Shown here piece by piece: positions 17,762 to 25,778 of a stretch of 64,000 nt of DNA. The notes beneath the pieces are model-generated. The model worked only from the letters and a program-made list of their open reading frames with translations. It did not search any database and was not told the DNA's origin. A program made the position numbers and the translations under genes. The DNA is from Andreesenia sp964489735. Its GTDB lineage: Bacteria > Bacillota > Clostridia > Tissierellales > Gottschalkiaceae. The stretch lies in NCBI GenBank assembly GCA_964489735.1, contig CAZBAL010000004.1, forward strand, positions 1-64,000, in the 5' to 3' direction. How positions within the stretch are numbered: the stretch's first letter is position 1; each line of letters starts with the position of its first letter.

Positions 17762-18280
17762 TTGTTGAAAAAGCGATTTAAAACTCTAGTAAATGAATAT
17801 ATGAATTATTGTTATGTTATTATATACAGAATGATTGTACCACCTCATTCGATCGAGGATGTAGAGGACTTGGTTTCAGATGTATTTGAAGCAATGTTCA
17901 AAAACTTTTCGAAAATAGACAAAGATAAAGGGAGCTTCAAATCCTATTTGGCTAGAACTTCGAGAAATAAATCTCTGAATTTTCTAAAAAACAAAGAAAA
18001 TCATAATTTGGAACTAGATGACACTATAGTCATAAACGATTCGAGTATAGAAGAAGAAGTGTTGAAGGAATTATTGAAAGACAAGGTAAGAGAAGAAGTT
18101 TCAAAGATAGATGAACCGGAGAAAGAGATAGTTATAAGATATTATTTTTATTATCAGAAAATAAGTCAGATATCAAAAGAAATGGATATACCGGAGAATA
18201 CGGTAAAAACTAAATTATATAGAAGCAGAGCTTTGTTAAAAGATAGATTGAAAGATTTTATGAATGATGGAATCTGTTAA
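17762..18280 (+). CDS. ECF-subfamily RNA polymerase sigma factor
   Basis: 172 residues from TTG 17762 (TTG 17765 is equally possible) behind AAGGTGAG. Region 2 is seen as SIEDVEDLVSDVFEAMFKNF (about residues 26-45), with KSYLARTSRNKSLNFLKNK completing it; region 4 is EPEKEIVIRYYFYYQKISQISKEMDIPENTVKTKLYRSRALLKDRL, with the helix-turn-helix near residues 138-160. Such factors direct polymerase to envelope-stress promoters. The next gene encodes a membrane protein in the position of an anti-sigma factor. A matching promoter motif lies upstream of both this gene and the SLH lipoprotein gene at 15.2 kb. Confidence 0.9.
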   Translation: MLKKRFKTLVNEYMNYCYVIIYRMIVPPHSIEDVEDLVSDVFEAMFKNFSKIDKDKGSFKSYLARTSRNKSLNFLKNKENHNLELDDTIVINDSSIEEEVLKELLKDKVREEVSKIDEPEKEIVIRYYFYYQKISQISKEMDIPENTVKTKLYRSRALLKDRLKDFMNDGIC

Positions 18281-18304
18281 TGACAATTAGAGAGGGTGAT
18301 TAGA

Positions 18305-19411
18305 TTGAGATTAGATCTTCATGAACTATTTGAGAAAGTGGAAATTCCCGAGCACTTAGAAAAAAAAGATAAGAATATGGAAATAAATGAATTGTCTTTA
18401 AAGAAAAAGATTGATTATAAAAATAAAAAACTTGGATTTTTGTGGAATAAAAGAATAATTTCTGTTGCGGCCTCAGTCTTATTAGTGATATCAATAGGCA
18501 TTTTAGGAAAGCTTGTTTTATTCAAAGGCGATTCAGATAATATAGATAGAAGAAATATGGTAAAAAATGAAATAAATAAAGACGATAAGCTAAGAGAAGG
18601 CTCGGACAAAGGAGCTAATGATAAATCTCAAATCAAAAAAGCTGAGGAAAGCAGAATTAAAGGAGAGAAAGATAAGACTGAAAAAGATAAGGATATAAAA
18701 GAGGATGAACCTAGGATAAGGGCTCAGAAATCTAATAAAAATATTTCAGATAGGAAGACGGATTCAAAGGGCAATCAAGGGATAATCAATAGAGCGGATA
18801 ACACTAGCCCTTCTCAGAATTCGAACAGTCAAGGAATTGATATTAAAGAAGAACAGTCAGTTAGGAATGCTGAGTCTAATGGAGAAACGAGTACCGAAAA
18901 AGAAGGACATGGGAAGGGAGAACCATCTAATGAGTACGATAACTCAGACAATTCTTCTGAAAATTCTGAAATAAAAGATGGACTCTCTATAGGCTCGCCA
19001 GAATTAAAACCGGTTCAATATGATATTGCAAATATTTTATTATCAAATGGCTGGAATATCGGTGAAATTGTGGAAGAAAGAAGAGTGAAGCTTCCAAATA
19101 GCTTTGAATATGATCCTGGTCTGAGTGATTATGAGTATTTCTATGCCTATATGAATAATATTTCTAAAGATTCTGGGTATGACTATTCTTCTTACGCTGG
19201 GCAGGAAGTTGTAGAAGAGACTTTTTCAGTTCAATGGGAGGGAAGATCTTACTCAGCTATAGTGCTCAGGAATAATAATACAGAAATAATAGGACTGTTT
19301 GCATATGATTCTAATAATATTTTAAATTCTCAGAGTCTGTATCATAGAAATATCACGGATATTTTAGGTGAAAATTCTTTCAGGTGGACACAGCACTACA
19401 TTGGTCAGTAG
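18305..19411 (+). CDS. Single-pass membrane protein, putative anti-sigma factor
   Basis: 368 residues from TTG 18305 with GAGAGGGTG upstream (GTG 18296 overlaps that site). A short cytoplasmic head (LDLHELFEKVEIPEHLEKK) is followed by a basic stretch, one membrane segment (VAASVLLVISIGILGKLVLF, about 50-70), a long Lys/Asp/Glu/Ser-rich low-complexity stalk (about 80-235) and a folded C-terminal domain (about 235-368). I see no zinc-binding HxxxCxxC anti-sigma motif. The anti-sigma role is inferred from order, spacing (24 nt) and topology. The outer domain could be the sensor. Confidence 0.65.
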   Translation: MRLDLHELFEKVEIPEHLEKKDKNMEINELSLKKKIDYKNKKLGFLWNKRIISVAASVLLVISIGILGKLVLFKGDSDNIDRRNMVKNEINKDDKLREGSDKGANDKSQIKKAEESRIKGEKDKTEKDKDIKEDEPRIRAQKSNKNISDRKTDSKGNQGIINRADNTSPSQNSNSQGIDIKEEQSVRNAESNGETSTEKEGHGKGEPSNEYDNSDNSSENSEIKDGLSIGSPELKPVQYDIANILLSNGWNIGEIVEERRVKLPNSFEYDPGLSDYEYFYAYMNNISKDSGYDYSSYAGQEVVEETFSVQWEGRSYSAIVLRNNNTEIIGLFAYDSNNILNSQSLYHRNITDILGENSFRWTQHYIGQ

Positions 19412-19527
19412 TTGCATGTTTGTGTACATTATCTGCTTTTCACTTCCGCTATATTGGTATATAATCATTTACAGGTGTATATACAGCAGAAAAAATAATT
19501 TGTGTAGTTAGAGAGGGAAAGAGTTAG

Positions 19528-20379
19528 ATGAACAATATAGTTATAAAGAGAATAATAGAAGATGCATTGTTAGAAGATATAAGCGGAATAGACATAGCTA
19601 ATGAATATATTTCAAGTTTGAATATAGAGGGCACAGGAACTCTACTTGTAAAAGAGAATGGAATTATCTCAGGAATTGATGTATTTGAGATGGTCTTTAA
19701 AGTTTTAGACCAGAATATAGAAATTGAAAAGATGGTAAAAGACGGTGACAGTGTAAAAGCTGGAGATATAATCGCAGAAGTCAAAGGTGATATAGGAAAA
19801 GTGCTTCAAGGTGAGAGAGTTGCACTCAATCTGCTTCAGAGAATGTCTGGCATATCCACTAAAGCAAAGGAAATGTCGGATATTATAGAGGGACTGAATG
19901 TGAAGGTAGTTGATACAAGAAAGACGACTCCAGGTCTTAGAATTCTTGAGAAATATGCAGTTAAAATGGGAGGGTGTTTCAATCACAGGTATAATCTATG
20001 TGACCTTATAATGCTGAAGGATAATCATATAAAGGCACTTGGTGGTATTGAGAAGGCGGTAAAGAGCATAAGAGAAAATTCAGGACATGCTCATAGGATA
20101 GAGGTTGAAGTTGAAACAAAAGAAGAATTTATGGAAGCTATGAGTACAGATGCGGATATAATAATGCTGGACAATATGAACTGTGATGAAATGTTTGAAT
20201 GTGTGAGACTAAATACTGGCGAAAACTCGAAAACAGGTGCTAAGAAGATAATAGAAGCTTCAGGAAATATAACTGAGGACAATCTTCGTTCAGTTGCAGA
20301 AACAGGAGTGGACATAATCTCTATGGGTTCATTAACTCATTCTGTTAAGTCACTAGATATTTCTTTCAATTTAAGGTAG
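19528..20379 (+). CDS. nadC: Nicotinate-nucleotide pyrophosphorylase (carboxylating)
   Basis: 283 residues, standard length. Quinolinate plus PRPP gives nicotinate mononucleotide in de novo NAD synthesis. Diagnostic motifs: GERVALNLLQRMSGI (about 93-107), DTRKTTPGLR (about 130-139), GGCFNHRYNL with the active-site His-Arg, and the C-terminal EASGNI and GVDIISMGSLTHS. The start follows GAGAGGGAAAGAG. nadA and nadB are not adjacent in this window. Confidence 0.95.
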   Translation: MNNIVIKRIIEDALLEDISGIDIANEYISSLNIEGTGTLLVKENGIISGIDVFEMVFKVLDQNIEIEKMVKDGDSVKAGDIIAEVKGDIGKVLQGERVALNLLQRMSGISTKAKEMSDIIEGLNVKVVDTRKTTPGLRILEKYAVKMGGCFNHRYNLCDLIMLKDNHIKALGGIEKAVKSIRENSGHAHRIEVEVETKEEFMEAMSTDADIIMLDNMNCDEMFECVRLNTGENSKTGAKKIIEASGNITEDNLRSVAETGVDIISMGSLTHSVKSLDISFNLR

Positions 20380-20403
20380 GTTGTTTGAAATTATAAATAT
20401 AAT

Positions 20404-20578
20404 TTGTGGTGCATTTCATGCAAGCCTGACTGGTAGACTTAGATACAATTGCATCACAAGTGTATAGGGTAGTCCTATAGCAAAAGCTGATTAAATAGAA
20501 TATATCAATACAATATCTTCCAACTTTAGTTATATGATATTAGATGGAAGACTTAATGGAAGATATTAATGAGAAGGT
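20404..20578 (+). promoter_or_regulatory. Structured leader upstream of the double-cubane reductase gene
   Basis: Three possible elements lie in the 206-nt gap: a 9-bp stem (TGTGGTGCA 20405-20413 with TGCATCACA near 20450-20458, one wobble) closing about 35 nt, a small TATAGG-TCCTATA hairpin, and ATATCTTCCA (about 20513) pairing with TGGAAGATAT (about 20557) directly before the ribosome site. A second TGGAAGA between those arms offers an alternative partner. I cannot match it to a known riboswitch. Confidence 0.4.
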
Positions 20579-20585
20579 GATATAG

Positions 20586-21752
20586 ATGTATTTATCAGAT
20601 AATTTACCAGAGGATTTGCCTAAACATTTTGCTGAATTTGATCAGGCAAAACAGAATGGATTTTTAGCGATTAAGGATTTAAAAGATAGAGGAGAAAAAA
20701 TAGCAGGGGTATTCTGTACCTTTACACCGGTTGAAATCCCAATGGCGGGAGGAATTACAACTGTTTCAGTTTGTGGGACAGATCAGTCCGTAATTTCAGA
20801 TGCTGAGAAGGAATTGCCGGCAAATATATGTCCATTGGTAAAATCGAGTTATGGGCATGCTTTGACAGATACATGTCCATATATATACTTTTCTGATCTG
20901 CTGATTGGAGAGACAACATGTGATGGAAAGAAAAAAATGTATGAGATGTTAGGTGAATTAAAGCCTATGCATATAATGCATTTACCTAATTCATCTAAAG
21001 GTGAAGAAGCTCTTCTTTACTGGAGAAATGAAATGGTGAGAATGAGAGAGTATCTTGAAGATTTTTATGGAATTAAAATAACTGAGGAAGATATAAGAGA
21101 AGCCATAGAGACCAAAAACAGAGAGAGAAAACTATTGAAAGAATTCTATGAACTTGGGAAACCAAATCCTCCAGTTATTCACGGAAGACGTCTTTATAGT
21201 ATTGCTGCGGGATCTAAATTTATATTCGGTTCGGATAATATTGAAGATACTGTGAGAAATACGATAGATGAAGCTAAAAAAGAATATAAAGAGAGTAAGG
21301 ATAATCTGCCTAAAGACAGACCGAGAATAATGATAACGGGTTCTCCTATGGGTGCAGCGGACAAGAAGATAATAGACACTCTAGAGGAGCTAGGAGCGGA
21401 AATAGTATGTTATGAAATCTGTGGAGGACTGAGATCGATAGAGCCTGTGGATGAATCAATAGATGATGTGTACCTTGCTCTTGCAAAGAAATATCTCAAT
21501 ATTGGATGTTCCTGCATGGCAGAAAATAATGTCAGATATGAGATGATAAAAGATTTAATAGAGGAGTACGATGTAGATGGGGTTATAGATGTAACACTTC
21601 ATGCATGTCATACTTTCAATATAGAAAGCTTTTTTATAAGAAAGATAGCTCAGGAGATGGGAAGGCAGTTCATTCAAATAGAAACAGACTACTCAGATTC
21701 GGATGCTCAACAGATAAGAACAAGGCTAGAGGCATTTACTGAGATACTTTAA
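20586..21752 (+). CDS. Double-cubane-cluster reductase, 2-hydroxyacyl-CoA dehydratase (HgdB/YjiM) family
   Basis: 388 residues. The pattern FCTFTPVEIPMAGG, then SVCGTDQS, ICPLVKSSYGHALTDTCPY, DLLIGETTCDGKKKMYE and the C-terminal GCSCMAENN and TLHACHTFNIE match the YjiM/double-cubane-cluster protein branch. That branch is predicted or known to carry an unusual double-cubane Fe-S cluster and to do ATP-driven low-potential reductions. The usual activator ATPase (HgdC/YjiL type) is not adjacent. Two tandem-BFD proteins follow on the same strand. Function on a particular substrate is unknown. Confidence 0.85.
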   Translation: MYLSDNLPEDLPKHFAEFDQAKQNGFLAIKDLKDRGEKIAGVFCTFTPVEIPMAGGITTVSVCGTDQSVISDAEKELPANICPLVKSSYGHALTDTCPYIYFSDLLIGETTCDGKKKMYEMLGELKPMHIMHLPNSSKGEEALLYWRNEMVRMREYLEDFYGIKITEEDIREAIETKNRERKLLKEFYELGKPNPPVIHGRRLYSIAAGSKFIFGSDNIEDTVRNTIDEAKKEYKESKDNLPKDRPRIMITGSPMGAADKKIIDTLEELGAEIVCYEICGGLRSIEPVDESIDDVYLALAKKYLNIGCSCMAENNVRYEMIKDLIEEYDVDGVIDVTLHACHTFNIESFFIRKIAQEMGRQFIQIETDYSDSDAQQIRTRLEAFTEIL

Positions 21753-21928
21753 TTAAGACATGTTGAAAAAACGGGCACAGAGCTCATAGAACAGATACTA
21801 GAATGGTTACTTTAGCACATTTTATCTGGATAATTATGCCAATTGAGAGGTCAATTATAGGTAAATTCATAGGGAATATATGTTATAATATTTTAAAGAG
21901 GTTAAAAAATAAAATTGAGGTGTATATG

Positions 21929-22249
21929 ATGGCAGGAAATAGGGTTATTTGCACTGAGAACAATATAGAATATATTGATATAAGAATGGCGATGTGCAAA
22001 GGAGCTAGAACAGCAGAAGAAGTAAAGGAAATGGCAGGTATATGCAATGAGTGTGAAGGATGTAAGACTGAACTTCAACCGATATTAGACTCTGTATGTG
22101 GCTGTAAAGATGTTTCGCTTCAAGAGGTAATTGATGCGGTTAAAGATGGCGCAGATACGGCTGAAAAAGTTGCAGAGAAGACAGGTGCAGGTTCTGTTTG
22201 TGGAAGATGCACTAAGCTTGTAGAGAATGTTATAGAACTAGGATATTAA
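21929..22249 (+). CDS. Tandem BFD-like [2Fe-2S]-binding protein
   Basis: 106 residues from ATG 21929 with GAGGTG upstream (ATG 21926 is adjacent; a longer frame from 21803 has no site). There are two BFD-like modules. The second (about residues 55-106) is canonical: VCGCKDVSLQEVIDAV, then GAGSVCGRCTKL. The first is atypical, with GICNECEGC (about 38-46) and one Cys upstream. BFD domains bind [2Fe-2S] clusters with four Cys and act in electron transfer or iron release. A free-standing tandem is unusual. Its paralogue lies just downstream. Confidence 0.78.
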   Translation: MAGNRVICTENNIEYIDIRMAMCKGARTAEEVKEMAGICNECEGCKTELQPILDSVCGCKDVSLQEVIDAVKDGADTAEKVAEKTGAGSVCGRCTKLVENVIELGY

Positions 22250-22326
22250 TTTTCTAATCATATAATTATTCACAGGGACTACGAGTATTATATCAACTTG
22301 CTACTAAATTGAACTGGGTGATTTTT

Positions 22327-22833
22327 ATGGGGCTTAAAGAAGAGTTTTTTGAGAGATATGGAGATAGAGAGGTTTACGAAATCTATAGAAAAGAGAAAGA
22401 GGACATGAAATCAAAAAACAAAAAGCATAAAGAAGAAAAGAAGCATAAGGAAAAAAAAGACTATAAGGAATCCAAGCACAAGGATTCTAAAAGCAAAGAA
22501 TCTAAGAGCAAAGATAAGAAGAAAAATAAACAGAGAGACCTTTGTGATATAAGCGTCAAGGAAATAAAAGAGGCTATGTACAAGGGAGCTAGAACGAGAC
22601 AAGACTTGGTCGATATGCTGGGAATCTGCAATGAATGTGATAGTTGCAGAGATAAAGTCGATGATGTTCTGAATATGGCATGTAAATGTAAGAAAGTAAC
22701 TATGCAGGATGTACGTATGGCTATGAAAGATGGTGCTAATACTGTCGATAAAATAATGAAAAAAACAGGCGCTGGAACAAAATGCAAGAAATGCATAAAG
22801 CTTTTAGATAATATGGTAAAACAGGGATATTAA
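22327..22833 (+). CDS. Tandem BFD-like protein with long Lys-rich segment
   Basis: 168 residues from ATG 22327 behind GGGTG. The N-terminal 25 residues are acidic/aromatic (LKEEFFERYGDREVYEIY). They are followed by about 45 residues almost wholly of Lys, Glu, Asp, Ser and His (residues about 28-75). The end has two BFD-like modules: LCDISVKEIKEAM with GICNECDSC, and ACKCKKVTMQDVRMAM with GAGTKCKKC. The same atypical first module as in the neighbour shows duplication. The basic stretch could bind nucleic acid, membrane or a partner protein. No function is assigned. Confidence 0.75.
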   Translation: MGLKEEFFERYGDREVYEIYRKEKEDMKSKNKKHKEEKKHKEKKDYKESKHKDSKSKESKSKDKKKNKQRDLCDISVKEIKEAMYKGARTRQDLVDMLGICNECDSCRDKVDDVLNMACKCKKVTMQDVRMAMKDGANTVDKIMKKTGAGTKCKKCIKLLDNMVKQGY

Positions 22834-22861
22834 GTTACACTTTGGTTGATATCAACGAATT

Positions 22862-22936
22862 AAGCTATGAATAGAAAAGATATAAAGTTGAGAGCATGAA
22901 GACTTTGTATTTGACCTATGTTCATAGCTTTTTTCT
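22862..22936 (+). terminator. Terminator-like hairpin
   Basis: AAGCTATGAA (22862-22871) pairs perfectly with TTCATAGCTT (22921-22930), followed by T residues; the loop is about 50 nt. Confidence 0.6.
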
Positions 22937-23052
22937 ATATATAAAATAAATAGAGTCAATATATGATAAAATGTAAATAGCATTGTTATGCAGGATTATG
23001 AATATGTATATCAGAGAATTTGGATATTATTAAATAGAGAAAGAGTGTTTTC

Positions 23053-23898
23053 ATGGCGAATATTAGAGAAGTTAATGTAGAAGAAATTACCGATATTGTA
23101 GCTGAAATGTGTAAAGAGGCAAATTACAGACTTTCTGAAGATATAGATGGAAAAATAAGAGAGCGAGCTGAGCAGGAAGAAGGTATTGCAAAGGATATAT
23201 TGAATGACATGGTGAAGAATCTGGAAATAGCGGATAGAAAAGATATGCCGATATGTCAGGATACAGGGATGGCCGTTTTTTTTGTAGAAGTTGGAAGAGA
23301 TGTTCACTTCAGTGGTGATATCACTGCGGCTATTAATGAGGGTGTCAGAAGAGGATATAAAGAGGGATATCTGAGAAATTCAGTAGTTGAAGATCCTATA
23401 CATAGAATAAATACAGGGGATAACACTCCGGCTATAATTTACTACGATATAGTAGAGGGCGATAGTGTGAAAATCATATTTGAGCCTAAAGGTTTCGGGT
23501 CTGAAAATATGGGAAGACTTAAAATGTTGAAGCCAGCTGATGGAATTGAAGGAGTAAAGGATTTTATTATTGAAACTGTGGAACTTGCTGGTCCAAATCC
23601 TTGTCCACCTATAGTTATTGGAGTTGGAATAGGTGGAACTATGGATAAAGCCTGTCAGCTTGCCAAAAAGGCACTTGCTAGAGATATAAATATATCGAGC
23701 GGAAAAGATTATGTAGATGAGTTGGAAAGAGAGATGCTAGATAAGATAAATGGACTTGATATTGGACCTCAAGGACTAGGTGGGAAGACAACTGCTTTAG
23801 GAATTAATATTGAGACATATCCGACACATATAGCTGGTCTTCCGGTTGCTGTAAATATTAACTGTCATGTAGCAAGGCATATAGAGAGGGTAATATAG
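23053..23898 (+). CDS. fumA: Fumarate hydratase class I, alpha subunit
   Basis: 281 residues, the N-terminal half of the two-subunit, [4Fe-4S]-dependent fumarase/tartrate-dehydratase family. Cluster Cys candidates are in PICQDTGM (about residue 75), NPCPP (about 192) and DKACQLAKK (about 209). It interconverts fumarate and malate. The beta-subunit gene starts at the next base after the stop. Malic enzyme follows, so a fumarate-malate-pyruvate route is encoded in one region. Confidence 0.92.
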   Translation: MANIREVNVEEITDIVAEMCKEANYRLSEDIDGKIRERAEQEEGIAKDILNDMVKNLEIADRKDMPICQDTGMAVFFVEVGRDVHFSGDITAAINEGVRRGYKEGYLRNSVVEDPIHRINTGDNTPAIIYYDIVEGDSVKIIFEPKGFGSENMGRLKMLKPADGIEGVKDFIIETVELAGPNPCPPIVIGVGIGGTMDKACQLAKKALARDINISSGKDYVDELEREMLDKINGLDIGPQGLGGKTTALGINIETYPTHIAGLPVAVNINCHVARHIERVI

Positions 23899-24420
23899 AT
23901 GAAGATAAATACTCCATTGGATGAGAATACGATACAGAAACTTAAATCAGGACAGAAAGTGTATATAACAGGATATATATACACAGGGAGAGACTCGGCT
24001 CACAAAAGAATGATCGAGGAACTTGATGAAACTGGGAAGCTTCCCGTAGACTTGAAGAACGAGATAATTTACTACACAGGACCTTGTCCAGCTAAGCCTG
24101 GAGATGTAGTGGGTTCTGCCGGACCGACTACATCTCTAAGGATGGATGCATATACACCTAAGCTTTTAGATTTGGGACTGAAGGGAATGGTAGGAAAGGG
24201 ATCAAGGAATAAAGACGTTGTCGATAGTATAAGAAAAAATAAGGCTGTGTATTTTGGAGCTGCAGGTGGACTCGGAGCTTTGATTGCAGACAGTGTGAAG
24301 TCTGTTGAAGTTGTAGCATATGAAGATTTGGGACCAGAGGCTATTAGAAAGATGTATGTCCAGGATTTTCCTGCTATAGTCTTGATAGATTCGGAAGGTA
24401 CTGATATATACGAAAAATAA
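23899..24420 (+). CDS. fumB: Fumarate hydratase class I, beta subunit
   Basis: 173 residues, directly abutting the alpha gene. Family motifs: GRDSAHKRM (about 31-39), GPCPAKPGDVVGSAGPTTSLRMD (spread over 55-77), a GKGSRN turn and the catalytic-region YFGAAGGLGALIADS. Tartrate dehydratase is the alternative for this family; the malic enzyme gene next door favours fumarase. Confidence 0.92.
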   Translation: MKINTPLDENTIQKLKSGQKVYITGYIYTGRDSAHKRMIEELDETGKLPVDLKNEIIYYTGPCPAKPGDVVGSAGPTTSLRMDAYTPKLLDLGLKGMVGKGSRNKDVVDSIRKNKAVYFGAAGGLGALIADSVKSVEVVAYEDLGPEAIRKMYVQDFPAIVLIDSEGTDIYEK

Positions 24421-24466
24421 TTATACCAAAGTGTATATAGTAGATATTTATAATAATTTATTATGA

Positions 24467-24522
24467 GAAGTTGTTGTAAGGAAATTGTTGCAAGAGAGTT
24501 ATTGTAAGAGTGTTATTGTGGG
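24467..24522 (+). repeat. Four imperfect 14-bp tandem repeats
   Basis: Units at 24467, 24481, 24495 and 24509, each a variant of GAAGTTGTTGTAAG. They lie between the fumarase and malic enzyme genes. Confidence 0.75.
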
Positions 24523-24616
24523 AAAACTGATGAAAATAAATATGTAGTTCATACAATAGATAGTGTTAAATAGAAATAATAGAATTTCAGAATAATTGTG
24601 AAAAGGAGCTGAGACT

Positions 24617-25777
24617 ATGAGTTTCAGGGATAAAGCGTTAAAATATCATGAGGAAAATAAAGGGAAAATTGAAATAGTTTCAAAAGTAAATGTTGTAACT
24701 AAGGATGATTTATCACTTGCATATACTCCAGGGGTTGCGGAACCGTGCAGAGAAATTGCAAAAGATAAGGAAAATGCTTATAAATACACATCAAAAGGAA
24801 ATATGGTTGCTATAGTATCAGATGGCAGTTCTGTTTTGGGACTTGGAGATATTGGAGCAGAAGCTTCGATTCCAGTAATGGAGGGAAAATCTATTCTGTT
24901 TAAGAAATTTGCTGATGTAGACTGTTTCCCAATCTGTATAAGCTCTAATGACGTGGATCAGATTGTTGAGACTGTAAAGCTGATATCGGCAAACTTCGGA
25001 GGAGTTAATCTGGAAGATATTTCAGCACCTAGATGTTTTGAAATAGAGAACAGACTAAAGGAAGAGCTTGATATACCAATTTTTCATGATGATCAGCATG
25101 GAACAGCTATAGTAGTTCTTGCCGGACTTATCAATGGGTGCAAGGTGGTAGGAAAAAAACTGGAAGATTTAAAAATTGTAATCGGAGGCTCAGGAGCTGC
25201 CGGCATAGCAGTGGCTAACCTCCTTTTGAGAGTCGGTGTTAAGGATGTTTATCTGACAGACTCTAAGGGATCAATCTATGAAGGCAGAGATGGACTTAAC
25301 AGCTTTAAGGCTGAGATATCAAAGCGCACTAATTTAGATAAGGAAAAAGGTTCTCTTAAAGACATAATAAAAGATAAGGATGTATTCATAGGAGTTTCAG
25401 CACCTAATATACTGGACAGAGAAGATATAAAGAAAATGAATGATGATGCAATGGTATTTGCACTTTCAAATCCAGTGCCTGAGGTATGTCCAAATGAAGC
25501 AAAGGCTGCTGGGAATGCAAAAATAATTGCAACAGGAAGATCGGATTTTCCTAATCAGATAAATAATGTACTGGCTTTCCCAGGGATCTTCAGAGGTGCA
25601 TTTGATGCTAGAGCTAAAGAGATAACAGAAGAGATGAAGATAGAAGCAGCGAAAGCAATCGCAGGTATCATAAAAGAAGGAGAGCTTTCGGAAGATTATA
25701 TTATACCGGATCCTTTCAATCTGGAAGTTGTACCTAGAGTAGCTGATGCTGTAAGGAAAGCATGTGAAGGAAAATAA
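24617..25777 (+). CDS. NAD(P)-dependent malic enzyme
   Basis: 386 residues, the short bacterial form. It decarboxylates malate to pyruvate. Motifs: LSLAYTPGVAEPC (about 33-45), GDIGAEASIPVMEGKSILFKKFA, the metal site in IPIFHDDQHGTA (about 154-165), a Rossmann start GGSGAAGIAVANLL and ALSNPVPEVCPNEA. AAAAGGAGC precedes the ATG. NAD versus NADP preference cannot be decided by eye. Confidence 0.94.
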   Translation: MSFRDKALKYHEENKGKIEIVSKVNVVTKDDLSLAYTPGVAEPCREIAKDKENAYKYTSKGNMVAIVSDGSSVLGLGDIGAEASIPVMEGKSILFKKFADVDCFPICISSNDVDQIVETVKLISANFGGVNLEDISAPRCFEIENRLKEELDIPIFHDDQHGTAIVVLAGLINGCKVVGKKLEDLKIVIGGSGAAGIAVANLLLRVGVKDVYLTDSKGSIYEGRDGLNSFKAEISKRTNLDKEKGSLKDIIKDKDVFIGVSAPNILDREDIKKMNDDAMVFALSNPVPEVCPNEAKAAGNAKIIATGRSDFPNQINNVLAFPGIFRGAFDARAKEITEEMKIEAAKAIAGIIKEGELSEDYIIPDPFNLEVVPRVADAVRKACEGK

Positions 25778-25778
25778 T

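Noticed and set aside
18305..19411. Calling the ECF neighbour a zinc-dependent anti-sigma (ZAS) protein
   Set aside because: No HxxxCxxC motif in the cytosolic head.
24467..24522. CRISPR array
   Set aside because: Units are only 14 bp, directly abutting, with no spacers and no cas genes in the window.
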